Assembly (NCBI GenBank): GCA_022574555.1
Contig: JACZRV010000005.1
Span: 1-64,000, forward strand
DNA: 64,000 nt
DNA from: SAR324 cluster bacterium
GTDB taxonomy: Bacteria > SAR324 > JACQKK01
Reading direction: 5' to 3'
Part shown: one piece after another, positions 1 through 9,054 of the stretch
Position numbering within the stretch: the stretch's first letter is position 1
Layout of the letters: each line of letters begins with the position of its first letter
Notes under the pieces: model-generated
What the model saw: the letters and a program-made list of their open reading frames with translations, nothing else
Database searches by the model: none
What the model was told of the DNA's origin: nothing
Position numbers and translations under genes: made by a program

Positions 1-427
1 CGATCTGGGCCCCGGTAACGGAAGCCGGCACCTCACGAAAGAGCCCATCCCCCAAGGGCGAAGGCCCCCAGAGGGGCTCGTCGTTGAAAAAGCTGAATCC
101 TTGCAGCCCATTGTGGTTGAGCTGGCAGAAGATGGCCGCGCCTTCCGCCTTGACGGCGCTGGTCATGCGCCGATAGTGGGGGATCACCGCCGGATCGTAG
201 GCGTGGATCAGCTTCTCGTAAGCGAAATCGGAACGGTGTACCGATTGCTCCTCCGTAATGATCAGCCCCGCGCCGCCTTGGGCCCGTTCCCGATAGTAGG
301 CCGTCAGCCGGTCACGAGGCAGGTTGCCCTCGGCAAAGTTGGTCAGATGAGCAGAGAAGACCACACGGTTGGGGATCAACGCCGGTCCCATTCGAATGGG
401 GGTGAACAGGAAACGATATTGGCTCAT
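1..427 (-). CDS. FadH/OYE-type NADH:flavin oxidoreductase, 5' part only
   Basis: The N-terminal 142 codons of an old-yellow-enzyme-like flavin oxidoreductase; the gene runs off the left edge. The start codon is the ATG at 427. The protein opens with a short segment ending FTPIRMG, followed by LIPNRVV and a segment reading GGAGLIITEE, the usual first strands of the FMN-binding TIM barrel in the 2,4-dienoyl-CoA reductase/OYE family. A later QLNHNG motif is the family's substrate/flavin-contacting segment. The sequence most resembles the FadH/OYE oxidoreductases found near mycofactocin genes, but no mycofactocin gene can be seen here. Such enzymes reduce activated double bonds with NAD(P)H. The C-terminal half, which in FadH relatives carries an iron-sulfur cluster and NAD domain, cannot be assessed. 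The gene is divergent from the radical SAM gene at 729. Confidence 0.85.
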   Translation of the reverse strand, partial: MSQYRFLFTPIRMGPALIPNRVVFSAHLTNFAEGNLPRDRLTAYYRERAQGGAGLIITEEQSVHRSDFAYEKLIHAYDPAVIPHYRRMTSAVKAEGAAIFCQLNHNGLQGFSFFNDEPLWGPSPLGDGLFREVPASVTGAQI

Positions 428-728
428 GGCTTTACTCGGCGATATCACGCCCCATCGACTTTCTGCCTTGCAGGGCAATCCGGCATCCCTGCAATAACGG
501 CGAGATAACCGCTCCATTCCTCCGCAATGCCGCCGCCGAAGTGGACGGAAGGGGAATATCCACACACGATGGCCGCGGCCAGGCAGACGGTCAATCGCCC
601 CCGGTTTCCAGGATCATGGACCGTCTGTAATGCGTCATCCTTTCAAAGCGGCGCGGCTGTGGGTTATACTGGCACGGTATTGACCGAGGGGAAGCTAACG
701 GTAACAACCAATAATCCGGACGAGCCGC
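428..728. other. Divergent intergenic region with a possible promoter
   Basis: No gene is recognised. A plausible sigma70-type promoter for the rightward radical SAM gene is TTTCAA at 641-646, 18 bp, then TATACT at 665-670. It is inferred from spacing only. Confidence 0.3.
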
Positions 729-1682
729 ATGATGAAGGCAATTTCTGCACCCGATATTATCGATCCCGCTAAGTTCCGGAACCCGGAATTCACCGCGAAA
801 GGCGAGCGGCGCGCCACCGTCACGTTGCGGAAATTGAGCACACTGTGGTTCAACACCGGGACACTATGCAACCTCACGTGTGTCAACTGCTACATCGAAT
901 CGAGCCCGACCAATGACCGGCTCGCATACCTGAACGCAGCGGAGGTGGTATCCTACCTCGACGAGGTGGAAACGGGCAACTGGGGCACCGGTGAGATCGG
1001 CTTCACGGGCGGTGAGCCCTTCATGAATCCCGAGATCATCGCCATGCTCGAGGAGACTCTGGGCCGTGGTTATCGCGCGCTGGTGCTTTCCAACGCCATG
1101 CGCCCGATGATGAAACGTCGTAAAGCGTTGTTGGCGCTCAAGGATAAGTACGGGCAGCGGTTGGTGATCCGGGTCTCGATCGATCATTACAGCCAAACCC
1201 TGCACGAGACCGAGCGTGGCCCTCGATCGTGGACGCCGGCGCTCGATGGGCTCAAGTGGCTGTCCGACCATGGCTTTCACATCAACGTTGCCGGCCGTAC
1301 CATGTGGGGCGAGCCGGAGGAGAAGCTGCGGGCCGGGTATGGACGCCTGTTCGTCCACCACGGCATTCGCATCGATCCCGAAAACCGGCTGACGCTGGTA
1401 CTGTTTCCAGAGATGGACGACGAAGTCGATGTTCCGGAAATCTCCGTAGCCTGCTGGGATATTCTCGGCGTCGATCCCAACGACGTCATGTGCGCCTCTT
1501 CACGCATGGTCGTCAAACCCAAGGAGACGCAGCAACCGGTGGTCGTGGCGTGTACACTGATCCCCTACGACCCGGAATTCATACTGGGCCGAACCCTGGC
1601 CGATTCCCGCACCACAGTGGCATTAAATCATCCCCATTGCGCAAAATTTTGCGTATTGGGCGGCGGGTCCTGCAGCGCTTAG
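729..1682 (+). CDS. Radical SAM protein with C-terminal cysteines
   Basis: A 317-aa radical SAM enzyme. The cluster-binding motif CX3CX2C is at C47, C51 and C54, followed by the SAM-contacting GGEP motif at residues 94-97. The last 17 residues hold three more cysteines (about C304, C308, C315) around a GGGSC stretch, suggesting a second metal site or SPASM/twitch-like end. The reaction is unknown: the sequence does not match MoaA, QueE, ArsS or MftC closely enough to name one. Two ATG codons stand in tandem at 729 and 732; the first is used here. It stands alone, divergent from the FadH/OYE gene and followed by an insertion sequence remnant, so the context does not reveal the substrate. The fold and cofactor are secure, the role is not. 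Confidence 0.85.
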   Translation: MMKAISAPDIIDPAKFRNPEFTAKGERRATVTLRKLSTLWFNTGTLCNLTCVNCYIESSPTNDRLAYLNAAEVVSYLDEVETGNWGTGEIGFTGGEPFMNPEIIAMLEETLGRGYRALVLSNAMRPMMKRRKALLALKDKYGQRLVIRVSIDHYSQTLHETERGPRSWTPALDGLKWLSDHGFHINVAGRTMWGEPEEKLRAGYGRLFVHHGIRIDPENRLTLVLFPEMDDEVDVPEISVACWDILGVDPNDVMCASSRMVVKPKETQQPVVVACTLIPYDPEFILGRTLADSRTTVALNHPHCAKFCVLGGGSCSA

Positions 1683-1765
1683 TGTAGTGACACATTAATA
1701 GTAATAGTAGGCCTTTTTATCTGGATGTGCTTTGCTTTCCTGAAGTAATCCACGGAGGGAAAATT

Positions 1766-1909
1766 ATGAGAGTAGCACCGAGTATTGTTTTGACGGAATT
1801 GGACCAAGCCACCTTGGAGCGTTGGGCGGGCGGGCGGGCAACCGAGGTGCGTCTTGTCCAGCGAGCGTGCATGGTGCTCGTGGCAAAGACTTTGCCAGAA
1901 AGCACCTGA
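1766..1909 (+). pseudogene. IS630-type transposase remnant, N-terminal helix-turn-helix only
   Basis: A 47-codon frame starting at ATG 1766 after a good ribosome binding site (GGAGGG, about 1754-1759). The peptide matches the first helices of IS630/Tc1-type transposases: a short lead, then ELDQATLERWAGGRATE and RLVQRACMVLVA, the usual start of the HTH region. It then runs into an unrelated tail and stops, so the DDE catalytic domain is absent. No terminal inverted repeats were recognised. Read as a dead fragment of an insertion sequence. Confidence 0.7.
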
Positions 1910-2193
1910 TGAAGTTCCAGTATGGTATCCTGTTGAATGTAGACGGCCTGCATGACCCCCAAAACTCGATATAGGCCGAGAAAGGGTCATCGGAGTACAC
2001 CTGTTCGCGGCACATAAGATGCGGGACTCCGGGTCTCTACAACATAATCGCGCGGATAGCAGGTCATGCCTGCGCAGATCACTTCGCGTATCCCTTGTAG
2101 AGCCCGATTCCCCGGAGAGGCCAATTACACCGAGGAGGACCGCGGAGGATTCCGTCTCGAAGATCCAGGCTCGCCTTGAAATTAAATTTTAGG
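1910..2193. other. Non-coding remainder after the IS630 fragment
   Basis: No frame with recognisable content on either strand. It probably contains eroded insertion-sequence DNA, which I infer only from its position next to the transposase fragment. Confidence 0.3.
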
Positions 2194-4581
2194 CTACGGC
2201 AGATGGTCCGGGCCATAGATTAGTTCTACCGCCTTTTGTACCTGATCGTTGTTCATCATGGAGGTCGCGGCAGCGACCCCCAGCAGCCGGTAGGCCTCGA
2301 ATTGCGACTCGTCGAAAAATTGGTCGGCGGTGGTCTGGTCGGGAAAGTCCGGGTTGGCCGCCTTGTAGGCCAGCACCTCCACGGGTAGGTCTCGGGTCAG
2401 GGTCGTCTTCAACATCACCAGCAATCCCTTGCCGCCCCCCGGATAGTCGATGTCCGCCAAGATATGGCTGGAGTCCGCAAGGTCCTCGGCTTTCGGGAAT
2501 GCGGGGGAGGCTCCCGCGACCAGCGCCTCAACCGGATGGGCGCTGTCGGCGCCTGGCATCTGCGGTCTATGGAATCGCAGCTCTGTGCCGAAGTCTTGAC
2601 GAATGCGCGTCACGGCGATCTCCAGGTCCTCGAAAGAAAAATTTGGATCGGCGCCGGCATCGCAGAGCACGATCAACCTCATCCGCCGCCGGATCAGCTC
2701 GTAGAGCCCAAGATTCTCAAAATGACCGCCGTCGCTGATTTGGAGGAATCGGCTGTTTTCCCGGAAGCCCCGTCCGAACAACCAACCTGTCAGGATGTAA
2801 AGCCCGGGCAGGATATGCGTCGGTGTCGTAAATATCCAGCGCGACCTCGGCCGGCGAACCCAGTACCCGAGCTGGACGTTCATAAGCGCCATTAGCACGG
2901 AGACCAATCGGTTCCGGGTCAGTCCCGTACCTCCAGTGCCGGTATTGGGATTGGCGGCCGCCCCGGAGATGGCCATGGCCGAGGGTAGGCTCAGCCCGTC
3001 GCCCATGAAGTCCTTAGTGGCGGTCCAGCCGGTCGCCGTGCTCCCACAATAAAGGGGCGAGAGCAGGAAGCTGTCGCCGCCCCGCATGCGGTACTTGTGA
3101 TTTTTTGAATTGACCAGCACCACGTTCGTGTTGATCAAATGATAGGGCATGTTGTCCCGCCCGGCGTTCCACATTTTGCTCAATCGAGCTTTATCAGCCA
3201 GCTTGGCCGGCGCGGTGCGCCCCGCGTCAGCGTCTTCACGGGAAGGCATGAAGGCTTCCATCAAGCGATCACGGTAAAAGCGGTGCAAAGACACGTAATT
3301 GAGGTTGACTACCAGCGCAAAGACAAAGGATGCGCCGGTAATACTCCGGAACCACCACCGGATCGTCGGGTCCGGAACCGCCGCGTTTGCGCTCGTTCCC
3401 TTCCATATTTCGCAGAAACCGGCGAACTCCACATGCATCAGGTTACAATGTAACCAAAAGGCGACCGTATTCGCCATCAATAGGATACCGAATATGAGCA
3501 GCGCGGCGGCGATGGTCACGATGAGACCGAACGGCACCACGCCTTTTCCGTCGCTACGCGTCCGCAGAAAGGCCCAACCCGCGGAGAGCAGACCCGCGAA
3601 GGCGGCGGCGGGGCCAACCACGTTCAGGTATCCGTGTAGCTTGAAGATGATCACCGGCATGGCCGCGACCACCAGCCCAATGATAATGATCTTAAACACT
3701 AAACCAGACGCGATTTCGGCAAAGCGCCGGAACTGGTAGCGGCTAGGAAGGAAGGACAGCCCCCCGAGTTTCCGGTCCACGACCCCTCGATGCACGAAAC
3801 CCGTGGCGAGGGAGTATAACAGGCAACCCAGCAACAGATAGGGCAACACCAGAGCCACCGAAACCCAGAAAGACAGCTCGTACACATTGGGGTTGGGCGG
3901 CATGCCCTCGATCGATACCCCCAGCAGCTCGTATAGACCGTTCCAGTCAGTGAGCGCCGTCAGGTTCAGCCACTCCGGCATTGGGATGCGAAGGTACATG
4001 AAGTACATGGCGCAGGCCACCAGCGGAAACCAGATCGCCAGATTCACCAATATACCTCGCAACACCACCGCCAAGCCGGCAACCAAGTCAATGCCATCGC
4101 CGGGGATCAGCCAGTTTCCGTGCTCGCGCAGGTGTTTAAGACGCGGGTTGCGCGAATCGGCGCCGTAAGGGAAGTCGTCCGCGGAATCCCCGAGTGGTGT
4201 ATCGCCCTCTCGGTCGGCCTTGCCGCTGGCCCACCAGGTCAATGCGGACCCGAGGTAGCTTCCTCCGGACACCGTGGACAGAAAATCCACGCGCTTGAGC
4301 CAGCCCCGAGCCGCCAGCATTTGCAACACACCCAAATTAAACGTGGCGGAACGAAAGCCCCCTCCAGAGAGGCACAAGCCCATCAGGTTGCCGATCTTCT
4401 TGCCGGTTCCGCCTGCATGTCCGGTCCGTTCCAGCCGCGATTCCATCTGATCCAGCTCAAGCTGTAAGAGGGCCTTTGACTTATTGTCGATGGTTCCCTC
4501 GCTGATGGCATCGCTGAGTTCCCCCTCGGAAACCCCAATGCGAATCACGCGTTCCAGATCGTCCTTGTCCTTGCCATCCAT
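2194..4581 (-). CDS. Patatin-like phospholipase with central membrane segments
   Basis: A 795-aa protein with a split patatin-type lipase. The oxyanion-hole glycines G73-G75 followed by R77 occur in LSGGGFRSA; the nucleophile is most likely S108 in TVSGGSYLG, a form closer to the cPLA2/large patatin type than to strict GXSXG; the partner aspartate is D617 in the DGG motif of SDGGHFENLG. Between residues about 170 and 430 there are several hydrophobic segments, so the catalytic halves flank a membrane-embedded insert. Activity on membrane phospholipids or acyl lipids is expected from the family. Start at 4581 is supported by an AGGAGG ribosome binding site just upstream. The TVP38-type gene lies upstream on the same strand, separated by its decayed tail. 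Confidence 0.85.
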   Translation of the reverse strand: MDGKDKDDLERVIRIGVSEGELSDAISEGTIDNKSKALLQLELDQMESRLERTGHAGGTGKKIGNLMGLCLSGGGFRSATFNLGVLQMLAARGWLKRVDFLSTVSGGSYLGSALTWWASGKADREGDTPLGDSADDFPYGADSRNPRLKHLREHGNWLIPGDGIDLVAGLAVVLRGILVNLAIWFPLVACAMYFMYLRIPMPEWLNLTALTDWNGLYELLGVSIEGMPPNPNVYELSFWVSVALVLPYLLLGCLLYSLATGFVHRGVVDRKLGGLSFLPSRYQFRRFAEIASGLVFKIIIIGLVVAAMPVIIFKLHGYLNVVGPAAAFAGLLSAGWAFLRTRSDGKGVVPFGLIVTIAAALLIFGILLMANTVAFWLHCNLMHVEFAGFCEIWKGTSANAAVPDPTIRWWFRSITGASFVFALVVNLNYVSLHRFYRDRLMEAFMPSREDADAGRTAPAKLADKARLSKMWNAGRDNMPYHLINTNVVLVNSKNHKYRMRGGDSFLLSPLYCGSTATGWTATKDFMGDGLSLPSAMAISGAAANPNTGTGGTGLTRNRLVSVLMALMNVQLGYWVRRPRSRWIFTTPTHILPGLYILTGWLFGRGFRENSRFLQISDGGHFENLGLYELIRRRMRLIVLCDAGADPNFSFEDLEIAVTRIRQDFGTELRFHRPQMPGADSAHPVEALVAGASPAFPKAEDLADSSHILADIDYPGGGKGLLVMLKTTLTRDLPVEVLAYKAANPDFPDQTTADQFFDESQFEAYRLLGVAAATSMMNNDQVQKAVELIYGPDHLP

Positions 4582-4661
4582 CGTTCCTCCTTTTCAGCTC
4601 GACTCGTATGTCTCCCCACACCGCATCGGGACCTTTGTATCAGCGATGCCCAAGTTGCCAA

Positions 4662-4811
4662 TTACATAAATGGCTCCAGTTCACCCAGCCGGTTTTCCAA
4701 GTCATCGATTGGAAACAGAGTCGAGGATTCGATATGCCCCAGGGGGCCTCGGTATTCTTCCGATGAGCGAACGTCAACCACCAGCACGTCCCATGTTGGC
4801 TCCGCACGACC
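4662..4811 (-). pseudogene. Decayed rhodanese tail of the TVP38-type gene
   Basis: In a frame shifted from the preceding TVP38-type gene, this stretch reads as the first half of a rhodanese domain: WDVLVVDVRSSEEYRGPLGH, then IESSTLFPIDDLE and RLGELEPFM, followed by TAA. In rhodaneses this half is followed by the catalytic cysteine loop, which is missing. The frame is open from about 4811 to 4662 and overlaps the end of the TVP38 frame (stop at 4774). A one-base shift near 4790-4815 would fuse the two. I infer an ancestral VTT-rhodanese fusion, as in the gene at 57977, broken by a frameshift and a 3' truncation. Confidence 0.65.
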
Positions 4812-5535
4812 TCAGCGAATGGTTGGGGGCAGATAAGCGTTTTCTCCGCCAGTGGCGGATAATGATGGGCAGCAATATCAGCACGGCTAGCAACCCCACG
4901 GCGATCAGCCCCTTCGCGACCCAATTCTCCGCGCCTAGAATTGCTTCGCGCCCCGCGTACCCGAGATACGCATATCCGGCAGCAGCTGGGAGCATGCAGA
5001 TGAACGAGGTCATCACATAAGTTCTCAGAGGAATCTTGGTCAGGCCAAGGGCATAATTCAGCAGGTTGAATGGAAACAGCGGCACCAAGCGCACAAAGGC
5101 CACGAATCGCCAGCCCTCGTTTTCCACTCCGTTTTTCAACTGTGCCAATTTACCCTTGGTTTTCCGCTCGACCCAGTCCCCGGCCACGTACCGCGCCAGT
5201 ATGAAAGCGAGCGTCGCCCCTCCGGTGGATCCAACGAGTGAATATATTGTGCCCAGGACTGGCCCGAACAGGGCACCAGCGGCCAGGGTGATCGGCCCGC
5301 TTGGCAGGAGCAGAGCGGGCGCGAGCAGGTATAAGGCGACAAACACAAGTGGAGCCCATACCCCCAGCCTTTCCATGATCGCTTGCAACCCTTCGGTTGA
5401 GAACTGATCCCGGTAAAGAACCGCCACGACGATTCCAAATCCAACTATCGCCAAGAGGCCAAGCACCGCCACCGTGCGTCTGTTCACAATAAGCCTTCCG
5501 ATTGTCTTCAGGTTCCAAGTGGAAGAAATTGGCAC
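4774..5535 (-). CDS. TVP38/TMEM64-family (VTT/DedA-like) membrane protein
   Basis: A 253-aa integral membrane protein of the SNARE-associated/VTT family. Hydrophobic segments occur near residues 20-42, 60-80, 85-115, 155-190 and 210-230. The family core is visible: GPITLAAGALFGPVLG with the glycine-rich re-entrant loop, and FVAFVRLVPLFPFNLLNYALG, the arginine-proline segment typical of TVP38 proteins. Members are implicated in lipid scrambling or membrane homeostasis; the substrate here is unknown. The last 15-20 residues look like out-of-frame translation, because the natural continuation is a rhodanese domain in another frame. Confidence 0.85.
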   Translation of the reverse strand: MPISSTWNLKTIGRLIVNRRTVAVLGLLAIVGFGIVVAVLYRDQFSTEGLQAIMERLGVWAPLVFVALYLLAPALLLPSGPITLAAGALFGPVLGTIYSLVGSTGGATLAFILARYVAGDWVERKTKGKLAQLKNGVENEGWRFVAFVRLVPLFPFNLLNYALGLTKIPLRTYVMTSFICMLPAAAGYAYLGYAGREAILGAENWVAKGLIAVGLLAVLILLPIIIRHWRRKRLSAPNHSLRSCGANMGRAGG

Positions 5536-5601
5536 CCGGCGGGACGAATCGCCGAGATGGATGCTGGTGTTCCTCCGGGACGAGCCGTCAAATGGCGTGC
5601 T

Positions 5602-6435
5602 CTATTTCGGCGCATTGATTGGATAATCACTGGCTTTTCCCAGGAATGGCTGGAGCAATAGCCGATCCAGGCGCAGATATCTGGGCTCCCGAAATTGTTT
5701 GATGCCGATGGTCATGTCCTCGTGTCCCGCCTCCGGTTGATCGCGGTAGGTGCCGAAAAGACGATCCCACCAGGGCAGGTTGAAGCCGAAGTTGCTGTTG
5801 GTTTCGTGGGGAACGATGGAATGATGTACACGATGCATGTCCGGCGTGACCACGAACCAGCGCAGCACCCGATCCAAACCCAGAGGGAAGCGGATATTGC
5901 TGTGGTTGAACATGGCGGTGCCGTTCAGCAGCACCTCGAAGATCACCACACCCACCACCGGCGGACCGAGAACGACCACCACCGCGAGCTTGATCCCCAT
6001 GGAAATGATAATTTCCAGGGGATGAAAACGCGCACCGGTTGTAACGTCGAAGTCCAGGTCGGTATGGTGCATGCGGTGCAGCCGCCACAAAAGAGGCACG
6101 GCATGCACCATCACGTGTTGCAGATAAATTACGAAATCCATCGCCACGACAGCCACCACGATGGCCAGCCAGTATGGAAGCTCGACAATGTTCAGCAGAC
6201 CCCACCCATGTTCGTTGACCACAACTGCCATCCCTACCGCCACAATCGGGAAGGTGAACCTGAGTACGACAGCGTTGAGTGCGACGATTCCCAGGTTGCC
6301 GACCCAGCGTAATGTTTTGGATTCGGTCAGGGCGCGGCGAGGCGCCCATATCTCCCACACGGCAAAAAGCGCCAACAGCCCGAAAAAGATTCCGAGCCGA
6401 ATCGGCACCTCATGGTTCATAATGAATTCGGTCAT
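5602..6435 (-). CDS. Sterol desaturase/fatty acid hydroxylase family protein
   Basis: A 277-aa membrane di-iron oxygenase. Histidine clusters typical of the family are present: HVMVH at 107-111, HRMHH at 120-124, a lone histidine in GARFHP near 138, HSNIRFP further on, and HRVHHSIVPHE near residue 205-215. Hydrophobic segments precede each cluster (about 12-30, 45-75, 88-108, 145-170). The family hydroxylates or desaturates alkyl chains of sterols, carotenoids, fatty acids or ether lipids at the membrane; the substrate cannot be told. GGAGGG lies just upstream of ATG 6435, and the start overlaps the end of the truncated cyclase frame, so the two may be cotranscribed. The patatin and VTT genes downstream on the same strand suggest a membrane-lipid theme. 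Confidence 0.85.
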   Translation of the reverse strand: MTEFIMNHEVPIRLGIFFGLLALFAVWEIWAPRRALTESKTLRWVGNLGIVALNAVVLRFTFPIVAVGMAVVVNEHGWGLLNIVELPYWLAIVVAVVAMDFVIYLQHVMVHAVPLLWRLHRMHHTDLDFDVTTGARFHPLEIIISMGIKLAVVVVLGPPVVGVVIFEVLLNGTAMFNHSNIRFPLGLDRVLRWFVVTPDMHRVHHSIVPHETNSNFGFNLPWWDRLFGTYRDQPEAGHEDMTIGIKQFREPRYLRLDRLLLQPFLGKASDYPINAPK

Positions 6436-6802
6436 TTGTACCCTCCAATTCTGGATCGGCCCGAAATTGGATTTCGGACGCGTCGCGTTCCATTGGCCGC
6501 AAACCCGGTTGAAACGTGATCACCTTGTCCGCTTCGGCAGTCCGTCCGCCAAGCAGGTCCATCGAGCCAACAGCGTCCACCACGCTGATGAATTCAGCGA
6601 GGATGGAATCACCCGGCGCATTGACGATGCGTCCGCGTGATTTGGATTTGCGCTCGGAAACGACTTGCCGGTAGGATTTCAGGCGACGGACGGTGTCGTC
6701 CTCATCGACCCCCATCAGGCGGGAGTAGCCGACGACATCCGCCATGACGATCGCGGCGATTTTGCGCTTGGTTCCGGTGGGTTCCATGGCCGTCTCCCTC
6801 AA
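6410..6802 (-). pseudogene. Truncated class III adenylate/guanylate cyclase
   Basis: A 130-aa frame whose first 75 residues are the opening half of a class III nucleotide cyclase: KRKIAAIVMADVVGYSRLMG with the first metal-binding aspartate, then GRIVNAPGDSILAEFISVVDAV with the second metal site. After SVVDAV the family resemblance ends and the remaining 50 residues look unrelated, so the base-recognising and transition-state residues are missing. The domain normally spans about 170 residues. The alternative start is M at 6787 (MEPTGTKRK). It cannot be an active cyclase alone, although class III halves can act as dimer partners. It overlaps the start of the hydroxylase gene by 26 bp. Confidence 0.65.
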
Positions 6803-7192
6803 TCAGAGAGCTTGAACAGCACAATGGTGCCTATATAGGGGAGGTTGGCGGGAAAAAGTCAATAGCGATTCAGAGCATGTCTTGGCGCCCGATTGGTGAA
6901 ATAGACAAGTGCAGCCGTCATCCGGACGGCGGCACGGCCAAATTGGCCAACTTTTGTGATGAAGGCCCGGCGGATTCGGTCGGTCCTTTTCCATGGGCCA
7001 GGATAGGCGATCTCTGATTTGCCGAGCCAACTGCGCCCACGCTATTCGGCTGAGCATGGTGGGGCGGTCGACTCGGCCGGCCGTGCGTTTTCCGGCTTGA
7101 CGCGTATCCGGTGGCACGATACCCAAATAATTCGAAGGCTTGCAGCCCGGCCTGGGCGGCCAGACAATTTGGCAAGGGATCGGTAAATTCCC
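6803..7192. other. Intergenic region carrying dispersed repeat copy A
   Basis: No gene is recognised. It separates the leftward cyclase fragment from rightward queC and contains one copy (7093-7131) of the 39-bp repeat described below. No preQ1 riboswitch was recognised upstream of queC. Confidence 0.5.
7093..7131 (+). repeat. 39-bp dispersed palindromic repeat, copy A
   Basis: Identical at 35 of 39 positions to 9392-9430 in the same orientation. The core holds an inverted pair GTATC ... GATAC around CGGTGNNAC, so it could form a small hairpin. Both copies flank the queC-queE-queD cluster. Confidence 0.75.
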
Positions 7193-7912
7193 ATGACGAA
7201 GGACAAGCGCAAGACGGTGGTCTTGCTTAGCGGAGGGCTTGACTCAACGACGACTCTGGCCATCGCGATAGCAGAGGGTTTCGACGTCTACGCACTCACG
7301 TTCAAGTATGGGCAACGCCACGAGGCTGAACTGCACGCTGCTCAGCGGGTGGCCGTTGCTCTCGGAGCAACCCAGCACGTGGTTACCCAGATTGACCTCC
7401 GGCAATTTGGAGGTTCCGCCATCACGAGCGACGATGTCGCCATCCCGAAGGATCGGCCCATCGAGCAGATCTCCCAAGGAATCCCCGTAACCTACGTCCC
7501 CGCACGCAACACCATCTTTCTTTCGTTTGGGCTCGCGTGGGCCGAAGTGCTCGGAGCTGAGGACCTATTTATCGGCGTTAACGCGCTCGATTACAGTGGA
7601 TACCCCGACTGTCGCCCGGAGTTCATCGAGGCCTACGAACGCATGGCCAACTTGGCCACGAAAGCGGGGGTGGAGGGCAAGCAACGGCTCAAGATTCACA
7701 CGCCGCTGATCAACCTGACCAAGGCGCAGATCGTGGCCAAGGGCCTCGCGCTTGGGGTCGACTACAGTATTACCGTGACCTGCTACGATCCGGGCATTGA
7801 TGGAGAGGCCTGCGGACACTGCGATGCTTGTTTACTGCGGCTCAAAGGGTTTCGCGAGAATGGATTGGCGGACCCAGCCCCGTACAAGGAGAGCGCCGGA
7901 GCTCGGCCATGA
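7193..7912 (+). CDS. queC: 7-cyano-7-deazaguanine synthase QueC
   Basis: A 239-aa enzyme that turns 7-carboxy-7-deazaguanine into preQ0 using ATP and ammonia, the last step before preQ0 enters queuosine (or 7-deazaguanine DNA modification) synthesis in the cytoplasm. The PP-loop ATP motif SGGLDS is at residues 13-18. The zinc site is complete: C197, C207, C210 and C213 in [17 protein letters not shown]. Length is normal for the family. The stop codon overlaps the start of queE as ATGA (7909-7912), so the two are translationally coupled. queD follows, so queC, queE and queD form one operon. The GTP cyclohydrolase and the later QueF/Tgt/QueA enzymes are not in the window. Confidence 0.97.
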   Translation: MTKDKRKTVVLLSGGLDSTTTLAIAIAEGFDVYALTFKYGQRHEAELHAAQRVAVALGATQHVVTQIDLRQFGGSAITSDDVAIPKDRPIEQISQGIPVTYVPARNTIFLSFGLAWAEVLGAEDLFIGVNALDYSGYPDCRPEFIEAYERMANLATKAGVEGKQRLKIHTPLINLTKAQIVAKGLALGVDYSITVTCYDPGIDGEACGHCDACLLRLKGFRENGLADPAPYKESAGARP

Positions 7913-8547
7913 GCTACTCGGTCAAAGAAATCTATTACACCCTCCAGGGCGAGGGTATGAACTCCGGTCGCGCGGCGGTGTTCTGCCGCTTTGCGGGCTG
8001 CAACCTTTGGTCGGGCCGCGAGCAGGACCGGTCGCAGGCGATTTGCGATTTCTGCGACACCGACTTCGTCGGCACAGACGGCCCGGGAGGGGGCAAATTC
8101 GAACGGGCGCGGGACCTCTCACGAGCGATTCGCCGGGCTTGGCCAGCAGAGTCGGTGGGCAGAGGGCCAATGGTCGTGTGCACCGGCGGCGAGCCCCTGT
8201 TGCAGATGGACCAGGAATTCGTGGACGCGTTGCACGCGGACGGCTTCCAGGTTGCCATCGAAACCAATGGCACAAAACGTCCGCCGCGAGGCATCGACCA
8301 CATCTGCGTCAGCCCGAAGGCCGGCGCTGAACTCGTGTTGACGAAGGGCCACGAGCTAAAGCTGATATTTCCGCAAGTCGGCGCCGAACCGCACAGGTAT
8401 GAACACCTTGAGTTCGAACGATTTTACTTGCAGCCCATGGATAGTCCTGCACGCGACGAGAACACCCGGCGTGCAGTGCAGTACTGTAAGGCCCATCCGA
8501 TCTGGCGACTGAGCCTGCAAATCCACAAATACCTGGGTATTCCATGA
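7909..8547 (+). CDS. queE: 7-carboxy-7-deazaguanine synthase QueE
   Basis: A 212-aa radical SAM enzyme that rearranges 6-carboxytetrahydropterin to 7-carboxy-7-deazaguanine. The cluster motif is the QueE-specific CX14CX2C form (C31, C46, C49) rather than CX3CX2C. The N-terminal [10 protein letters not shown] is the family signature, and CTGGEPLLQ is the SAM-binding glycine motif. The start is the ATG overlapping the queC stop (ATGA); an upstream in-frame codon at 7828 lies inside queC and would add residues absent from the family. queD begins 135 bp after the stop, across a short tandem repeat. Confidence 0.96.
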   Translation: MSYSVKEIYYTLQGEGMNSGRAAVFCRFAGCNLWSGREQDRSQAICDFCDTDFVGTDGPGGGKFERARDLSRAIRRAWPAESVGRGPMVVCTGGEPLLQMDQEFVDALHADGFQVAIETNGTKRPPRGIDHICVSPKAGAELVLTKGHELKLIFPQVGAEPHRYEHLEFERFYLQPMDSPARDENTRRAVQYCKAHPIWRLSLQIHKYLGIP

Positions 8548-8557
8548 TCGGAATATG

Positions 8558-8590
8558 AAGAGGCCGGACAAGAGGCCGGACAAGAGGCCG
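8558..8590 (+). repeat. 12-bp tandem repeat, 2.75 copies
   Basis: The unit AAGAGGCCGGAC occurs at 8558-8569 and 8570-8581 and partly at 8582-8590. It lies between queE and queD, one of several such tandem duplications in this window. Confidence 0.9.
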
Positions 8591-8682
8591 CACTGAACCG
8601 GAATTCATGCGCCACAAGACCCATGCGAGGATTCGAGTTAGAATAGCGAGGCCGCGCAACTGCGTGGCCGGTTAGAGTAGGA

Positions 8683-9054
8683 ATGATGGATATCTTCAAG
8701 GAATTCCGCTTCGAGGCTGCACACCGGCTTCCCAACGTTCCGCAGGGCCACAAGTGCGCGCGGCTTCACGGGCACTCATTCATCGTGAAGGTCATCGTCA
8801 AAGGACCGGTCGGCGAGACGTCCGGATGGGTACAAGACTTCGCCGACCTCGATCAGGCCTTTAAGCCGCTCCACAAGCGGATTGACCACCAATACCTCAA
8901 CGAGATCGAGGGGCTCGAGAATCCCACCAGCGAAAATCTAGCGATCTGGATCTGGGAGCGGCTGAAGCCTACACTCCCAGACCTCCACCAAGTTGTCGTT
9001 CAGGAAACCTGCACAGCCGGGTGCATCTACCAAGGCCCGGACGCAGAACCGTGA
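8683..9054 (+). CDS. queD: 6-carboxytetrahydropterin synthase QueD
   Basis: A 123-aa enzyme of the 6-pyruvoyltetrahydropterin synthase fold that converts dihydroneopterin triphosphate to 6-carboxytetrahydropterin, the QueE substrate. Zinc ligands are H14 (EAAHRLP) and H29/H31 (RLHGHSF); the catalytic cysteine is C25 (GHKCARLHG). The catalytic aspartate-histidine pair is in KRIDHQYLN, and the pterin-anchoring glutamate in VQETCTAGC. Two ATG codons stand in tandem (8683 and 8686) after a weak TAGGA site; either may be used. Length is normal for bacterial QueD. It completes the queC-queE-queD set. Confidence 0.95.
   Translation: MMDIFKEFRFEAAHRLPNVPQGHKCARLHGHSFIVKVIVKGPVGETSGWVQDFADLDQAFKPLHKRIDHQYLNEIEGLENPTSENLAIWIWERLKPTLPDLHQVVVQETCTAGCIYQGPDAEP

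Noticed and set aside
1679-1990. Minus-strand frames over the IS630 remnant
   Set aside because: No transposase or other domain likeness; the plus-strand fragment explains the region better.
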